A stretch of 45,602 bases of DNA from contig JAJXVU010000018.1 of NCBI GenBank assembly GCA_021781965.1, positions 1 through 45,602 on the forward strand, in the 5' to 3' direction. Below, in pieces: positions 42,310 through 45,602 of the stretch (positions are counted from its first letter, which is position 1; every line of letters starts with the position of its first letter). The notes under the pieces are model-generated. The model saw nothing but the letters and a program-made list of their open reading frames with translations, did no database searches and was not told where the DNA came from. Source of the DNA: Pseudomonadota bacterium. GTDB taxonomy: Bacteria > Pseudomonadota > Gammaproteobacteria > UBA1113. The position numbers were made by a program, and so were the translations under genes.

Positions 42310-43194
42310 ATGGCACGATCCCGTTTAGGCCGCAGTTTAGGCGATTTACTCAGCAGTACTTTAACTGCAGAAAAAACAGCCGTTCCTACGGCTACAACGC
42401 ACAGTAATTTACAAGAATTAGCTATCAACGTCATTCAAGGCGGACAATTTCAACCGCGACGCGATATGGATGCTGAAAGTTTAGAAGAATTAGCCGCATC
42501 GATTAGAACGCAGGGTATCTTACAACCTATACTCGTACGCCCCATAGCTGAGAATCGTTATGAAATTATTGCAGGCGAACGCCGTTTTCGTGCAGCCCTT
42601 TTGGCAGGATTAAGCCAGGTGCCGGTCGTGATTAAAACCATAGACGATCAAAGCACCATGGCCCTAGCTTTAATAGAAAATATGCAACGAGAGGATCTGT
42701 CCCCTCTAGACGAAGCCTTGGCCATTGAGCGCCTTATTGACGATTGCCAACTGACTCATGACGATGCAGCCCATTTACTGGGAAAATCACGCGCGCAAAT
42801 TAGCAATCTATTGCGTTTGTTAAATCTAGAACCGCAAGTAAAACAATGGCTTTCAGAGAAAAGACTAGAGCTAGGACATGCCAAGGTATTGCTGGCACTA
42901 AGCGGCAGACTACAATTGCAAGCAGCTGAGAAAGTCATGGCCCAGGATTTAAATGTACGACAAACGGAAGCTTTAGTCGCTCAGGCTAAAGCGCCTACCG
43001 CCACGGTAGAACACACCCCGCTAGCCCCAGAATTACAAGCCTTACAATCCTATTTTTCTGCCCTTTTAGCCACAAAAGCGCAGCTTAAGCCCGGTAAAAA
43101 TGGTCAAGGCAAATTGATTTTGTCTTATAAAAATAAGGCTCAACTCGAGGAATGGCTAAAAAAAGCACAAGATATGGCCTTAACCATAGAGTAA
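42310..43194 (+). CDS. parB: Chromosome partitioning protein ParB
   Basis: ParB binds parS and spreads as a CTP-dependent clamp. The 294-residue protein has the N-terminal ARSRLGRSLGDLLS, which is the ParA-stimulating start. The CTPase boxes are GGQFQPRRDMD near residue 42, YEIIAGERRFRAALLAGL near 83-100 and LALIENMQREDLSPLDEALA near 118-137. The HTH is THDDAAHLLGKSRAQISNLL near 150-169. The open frame begins at 42223, but AAGAGGTG just before ATG 42310, and the sequence start, favour 42310. No perfect parS was found in the window. Confidence 0.96.
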   Translation: MARSRLGRSLGDLLSSTLTAEKTAVPTATTHSNLQELAINVIQGGQFQPRRDMDAESLEELAASIRTQGILQPILVRPIAENRYEIIAGERRFRAALLAGLSQVPVVIKTIDDQSTMALALIENMQREDLSPLDEALAIERLIDDCQLTHDDAAHLLGKSRAQISNLLRLLNLEPQVKQWLSEKRLELGHAKVLLALSGRLQLQAAEKVMAQDLNVRQTEALVAQAKAPTATVEHTPLAPELQALQSYFSALLATKAQLKPGKNGQGKLILSYKNKAQLEEWLKKAQDMALTIE

Positions 43195-43229
43195 TCGTGG
43201 TTTTAGCCCCTTCCATCTTCTAGTCTATT

Positions 43230-43257
43230 TTGCTAGAATACCCCACTATTTTATACT
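43230..43257 (+). promoter_or_regulatory. Possible promoter of the rpsP operon
   Basis: TTGCTA (43230-43235) and TATACT (43252-43257) are 16 bases apart. It would place the transcript start near 43264, leaving about 10 bases before ATG 43275 and cutting off the GAGG at 43261-43264. So either the message is nearly leaderless, or the true promoter lies elsewhere. Confidence 0.35.
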
Positions 43258-43274
43258 ATAGAGGTTTTAACAGT

Positions 43275-43553
43275 ATGGTTGTTATCCGTTTATCCAGAGG
43301 TGGCGCCAAAAAACGCCCTTTTTATCACATCGTTGTTGCTGACAGCCGCTGTCCGCGCGATGGTCGCCTTATTGAAAGAGTGGGCATTTTTAACCCAATA
43401 GCACGCGGGCAAGAAGTTCGCTTGCGCCTAGATACCGCTATTTTAGCCAAATGGCTGGCTACTGGTGCGCAAATGAGTGATCGCGTCAAATCATTGGTTA
43501 AAGAATATGCTAAAAACAATAACCAAGAGATTAAGGCGGCTGAAGCTGCTTAA
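43275..43553 (+). CDS. rpsP: 30S ribosomal protein S16
   Basis: Ribosomal protein bS16, an assembly protein of the small subunit. The 92-residue protein starts [20 protein letters not shown], the family hallmark, with [20 protein letters not shown] following. It has a normal length with an Ala/Glu-rich tail. The frame is open back to 43230, but the conserved start and GAGG at 43261-43264 select ATG 43275. It heads rpsP-rimM-trmD-rplS, the standard operon order. Confidence 0.96.
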   Translation: MVVIRLSRGGAKKRPFYHIVVADSRCPRDGRLIERVGIFNPIARGQEVRLRLDTAILAKWLATGAQMSDRVKSLVKEYAKNNNQEIKAAEAA

Positions 43554-43555
43554 TA

Positions 43556-44077
43556 ATGACCATGAGCAAAGCGGATACAGAACAGAAAATAATCATTGGC
43601 CGCTTTGGTTCGCCTTTTGGAGTCAAGGGCTGGATTAAAGTACAATCATTTACCGAGCCAGAAGAAAATTTACTGACTTATGCCAATTGGTATAGTCCAG
43701 AGCGCGACAGCTGGTCACTCATTAAGCCTGATGACCACGCTAGACATGGTAAGGGTTGGGTCGTACATTTAGTGGGCTATGATAGCCCCGAGGCAGTACG
43801 TTTTTTGACCAACACTGATATAGCCGTTGCGCGCAGCGATCTACCGGCATTGGCAGAAGATGAATTTTATATAAACGATATTGTCGGCTTTGGTGCCATT
43901 AATGTAGAGGGCGTACTGCTAGGCAAAGTGATGGGATTTGTCGATAGCGGCGCCCATGAATTATTAGTGATTGCGGGTGAAAAAGAATATTTAATCCCGC
44001 TGATTAAAGATCGCTTTTTAAAATCAGTAGACAAAACGCTACAACAAATAATTGTTGATTGGGATGCAGATTTTTAA
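43556..44077 (+). CDS. rimM: Ribosome maturation factor RimM
   Basis: RimM helps mature the 30S head by binding S19. The 173-residue protein has two domains: an N-terminal barrel starting IIIGRFGSPFGVKGWIKVQS (residues 12-31) and a PRC-barrel from about residue 98 (DEFYINDIVGFGAIN, LLVIAGEKEYLIPLI). ATG 43556 follows the rpsP stop by two bases; ATG 43562 is an alternative. The trmD start abuts its stop codon, so the genes are coupled. Confidence 0.96.
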   Translation: MTMSKADTEQKIIIGRFGSPFGVKGWIKVQSFTEPEENLLTYANWYSPERDSWSLIKPDDHARHGKGWVVHLVGYDSPEAVRFLTNTDIAVARSDLPALAEDEFYINDIVGFGAINVEGVLLGKVMGFVDSGAHELLVIAGEKEYLIPLIKDRFLKSVDKTLQQIIVDWDADF

Positions 44078-44815
44078 GTGAATATTGATATCATCAGTGT
44101 TATACCGGAGATGTTTAAAGCGCTGCAGTATGGGGTCTTAGGCCGCGCTGTAAAAAACGGTCTGTTGCATATTACCTGCTGGGATGTGCGCGATTACAGT
44201 GAGGATAAACATCGCACGGTGGATGATAAACCCTATGGCGGTGGCCCAGGAATGGTGATGATGGCAAAACCTTTGCGTAAAGCCATACTTCATATTCAGG
44301 CTGAACGTGATAAGCCTTTATGGGTGGTATATTTAAGCCCGCAGGGTGCGTTGTTAAAACAACCTGGCGTAGTACGGTTAAAAGAAAAATTAACCACGTA
44401 TAATTTGGTTTTATTGTGTGGTCGCTATGAAGGCATAGACGAGCGACTCATTGAGAGCCTAGTGGATGAAGAATGTTCTATAGGCGATTATGTATTAAGC
44501 GGTGGCGAGTTTGCTGCCATGGCGGTGATCGATGCCATGGTAAGATTGCTACCGGGGGCCTTGGGTGATGACACCTCGGCCGATGAAGATTCATTTAGCC
44601 GCGGTTTGTTGGAATATCCACACTACACGCGACCGGAAAATGATGAAGGGGCTAGAGTGCCCGAAGTATTGTTATCGGGTGATCATCAAGCAATTGCTCG
44701 CTGGCGTAGCCGCATGGCTTTACAGCGTACACTGGCAAAACGACCCGATTTATTAGAATCAGCGCAATTAAGCGCCGAGGAAAAGAAGATATTAGCTGAG
44801 CTAATTAAAGAGTAA
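44078..44815 (+). CDS. trmD: tRNA (guanine(37)-N1)-methyltransferase TrmD
   Basis: TrmD methylates G37 next to the anticodon, preventing +1 frameshifts. The 245-residue protein is a SPOUT enzyme: DDKPYGGGPGMVMMAKPLRK near residues 49-68, then LLCGRYEGIDERLIESLVDE near 111-130 and SIGDYVLSGGEFAAMAVID near 133-151 form the knot and cofactor pocket. GLLEYPHYTRP near 178 contacts tRNA. The start is GTG 44078, directly after the rimM stop. Confidence 0.97.
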   Translation: MNIDIISVIPEMFKALQYGVLGRAVKNGLLHITCWDVRDYSEDKHRTVDDKPYGGGPGMVMMAKPLRKAILHIQAERDKPLWVVYLSPQGALLKQPGVVRLKEKLTTYNLVLLCGRYEGIDERLIESLVDEECSIGDYVLSGGEFAAMAVIDAMVRLLPGALGDDTSADEDSFSRGLLEYPHYTRPENDEGARVPEVLLSGDHQAIARWRSRMALQRTLAKRPDLLESAQLSAEEKKILAELIKE

Positions 44816-44830
44816 CTAGAGGAGATTATA

Positions 44831-45205
44831 ATGAGTAAATTAATTCAACAGATCGAAGCGCAACAAATGGAAGGCAAGAAAATTCCAGAATTTAATCCTG
44901 GCGATACAGTGATCGTCAATGTTAAAGTTAAAGAAGGCACCAACGAACGTATACAGGCTTTTGAAGGCGTCATCATTGCTAAGCGTAATCGTGGCTTAAA
45001 TTCCGCATTTACGGTGAGAAAGATTTCTCATGGCGAAGGCGTAGAGCGCGTTTTCTTAACGTACAGCCCTGCCTTAGCCAGCATCGAAGTGGTGCGTCGT
45101 GGTGATGTACGTCGTTCTAAATTATATTATCTACGTGGCTTAACAGGTCGTGCAGCACGTATTAAAGAAAAGCTAATGCCTAAGAAGAAGAAAGCTGAAG
45201 AATAG
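44831..45205 (+). CDS. rplS: 50S ribosomal protein L19
   Basis: Ribosomal protein bL19, at the interface of the two subunits. The 124-residue protein carries [20 protein letters not shown] and [20 protein letters not shown], then [37 protein letters not shown] closes the family pattern. AGAGGAGA precedes ATG 44831. It ends the operon, and a hairpin follows at 45223. Confidence 0.97.
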   Translation: MSKLIQQIEAQQMEGKKIPEFNPGDTVIVNVKVKEGTNERIQAFEGVIIAKRNRGLNSAFTVRKISHGEGVERVFLTYSPALASIEVVRRGDVRRSKLYYLRGLTGRAARIKEKLMPKKKKAEE

Positions 45206-45222
45206 AACTTCTGGCGTTAATC

Positions 45223-45253
45223 TATAGGGGCGCTTCGTGAAGCGCCCTTCTTA
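45223..45253 (+). terminator. Hairpin terminator of the rpsP operon
   Basis: GGGCGCTT (45228-45235) and AAGCGCCC (45240-45247) pair around CGTG, with TTCTTAT after. It is also related to the palindromic hairpins at 7881 and 29361, so it may be a repeat serving as terminator. Confidence 0.65.
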
Positions 45254-45342
45254 TAACATAGTCTGTGACATATAATCTCCTGTGACCTATTTCACATTTT
45301 CAAGTACGATGTGAGAACAATATTTTCTACGAACACAATACT

Positions 45343-45386
45343 AAAACGTTGTCATCCTCCACGAAATCGGCGATGACAACGCTTTT
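45343..45386. terminator. Second hairpin after rplS
   Basis: CGTTGTCATC (45347-45356) and GATGACAACG (45372-45381) are perfect arms with a 15-base loop. AAAA before and CTTTT after extend the stem with one bulge, so it can work as a terminator in either direction. Confidence 0.55.
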
Positions 45387-45518
45387 GATTCCAAGTCACA
45401 GCGTATATCTGATCTCTCATTTTTCAATCAAGAATAGTATATTCATATCCTCCCCACCATCATAAATAACCCATTTTAATTCAACTATACTGTAACAAGA
45501 GTCAATGGGAAAAAAACC

Positions 45519-45602
45519 ATGTCAATGATAGGTCCGTATGAAATCACAGCAACCTTAGGGACAAATGGCAGATATTTGATTTACAGAGCAAAAATCCCCG
45601 GC
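45519..45602 (+). CDS. Start of a protein kinase-like gene (partial)
   Basis: The last 28 codons read MSMIGPYEITATLGTNGRYL then IYRAKIPG. That is the first two strands of a Hanks-type kinase: PYEI..TLG.NG....YRA, a glycine-rich loop in which the second Gly is replaced (GTNGRY). ATG 45519 has GGGA about nine bases upstream; ATG 45525 is an alternative. No stop codon is reached. With the ankyrin kinase at 35739 it would be the second kinase in 10 kb. The identification rests on few residues and may change once the rest is known. Confidence 0.5.
   Translation, partial: MSMIGPYEITATLGTNGRYLIYRAKIPG

Larger units (their letters stand above)
45206..45518. other. 313-base spacer after rplS
   Basis: No convincing gene. 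It holds two hairpins (45223-45249 and 45343-45386) and an AT-rich stretch leading to the last gene. TATACT at 45486-45491 could be the -10 of that gene. GTGA and TCAC words recur (45264-45315), but I see no defined site. Confidence 0.6.

Noticed and set aside
1..45602. tRNA, rRNA, CRISPR or complete insertion sequence
   Set aside because: Intergenic regions were read for cloverleaf, spaced direct repeats and transposase with terminal repeats; none was found.

Overview
The window reads as chromosomal DNA of an AT-rich gammaproteobacterium. The gene set (LptD, the rpmF-plsX-fab cluster, HemD/HemX/HemY, AmgK-MurU, two-subunit glycine decarboxylase GcvPA/GcvPB), together with an ankyrin-repeat protein kinase, a histone-H1-like Lys/Ala-rich protein and several orphan proteins, suggests a host-associated lineage, most likely in or near Legionellales. 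The lineage is inference from gene content; there is no rRNA gene to settle it. No tRNA, CRISPR array, prophage or complete insertion sequence was found.

Layout. 1-339: end of a repeat-containing gene broken by an in-frame stop. 347-802: trmL. 916-2232: orphan protein resembling the TraI_2 (MobH) domain. 2293-6848: lptD diverging from amgK-murU (outer-membrane LPS assembly and cell-wall recycling). 7003-7818: orphan with its own promoter. 8012-12459: gcvT-gcvH-gcvPA-gcvPB. 12722-21538 (mostly minus strand): rpmF-plsX-fabH-fabD-fabG, then an intruding plus-strand heptosyltransferase-family gene and a 78-aa orphan, then acpP-fabF-mltG-tmk. 21894-22540: FitAB/VapBC toxin-antitoxin with a palindrome over its promoter. 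22692-25858: Bcr/CflA transporter, TSUP transporter and an Rpn-family nuclease. 25944-28963: rnr-rlmB. 29033-29928: small lipoprotein and histone-like protein. 30140-33193: hemD-hemX-hemY. 33266-34904: DUF47 protein and PiT phosphate transporter. 35133-38462: small secreted protein and ankyrin-repeat kinase. 38594-43194: mnmG-rsmG-parA-parB. 43275-45205: rpsP-rimM-trmD-rplS. 45519-end: start of a kinase-like gene.

How the genes fit together. The fab block converts acetyl-CoA and malonyl-CoA units on ACP into acyl chains, and PlsX passes them to phospholipid synthesis. The gcv genes supply the T, H and P proteins of glycine cleavage. AmgK and MurU return MurNAc from turned-over wall to UDP-MurNAc. 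The rpsP and rnr operons serve ribosome and RNA maintenance. ParA/ParB segregate the chromosome.

Between genes, dispersed palindromic repeats recur: a REP-like GC-rich family, a module with AGATATACTCTAAT plus CACGAGTAGTTAC, a GGGCGC hairpin family, and a pair of related spacers in the hem and par operons. The points most worth a second look are the TraI_2-like orphan with a lost HD motif, the broken fab cluster, the repeat families, the ankyrin kinase with a duplicating 77-83-residue super-repeat, and the histone-like gene with palindromes in its leader.
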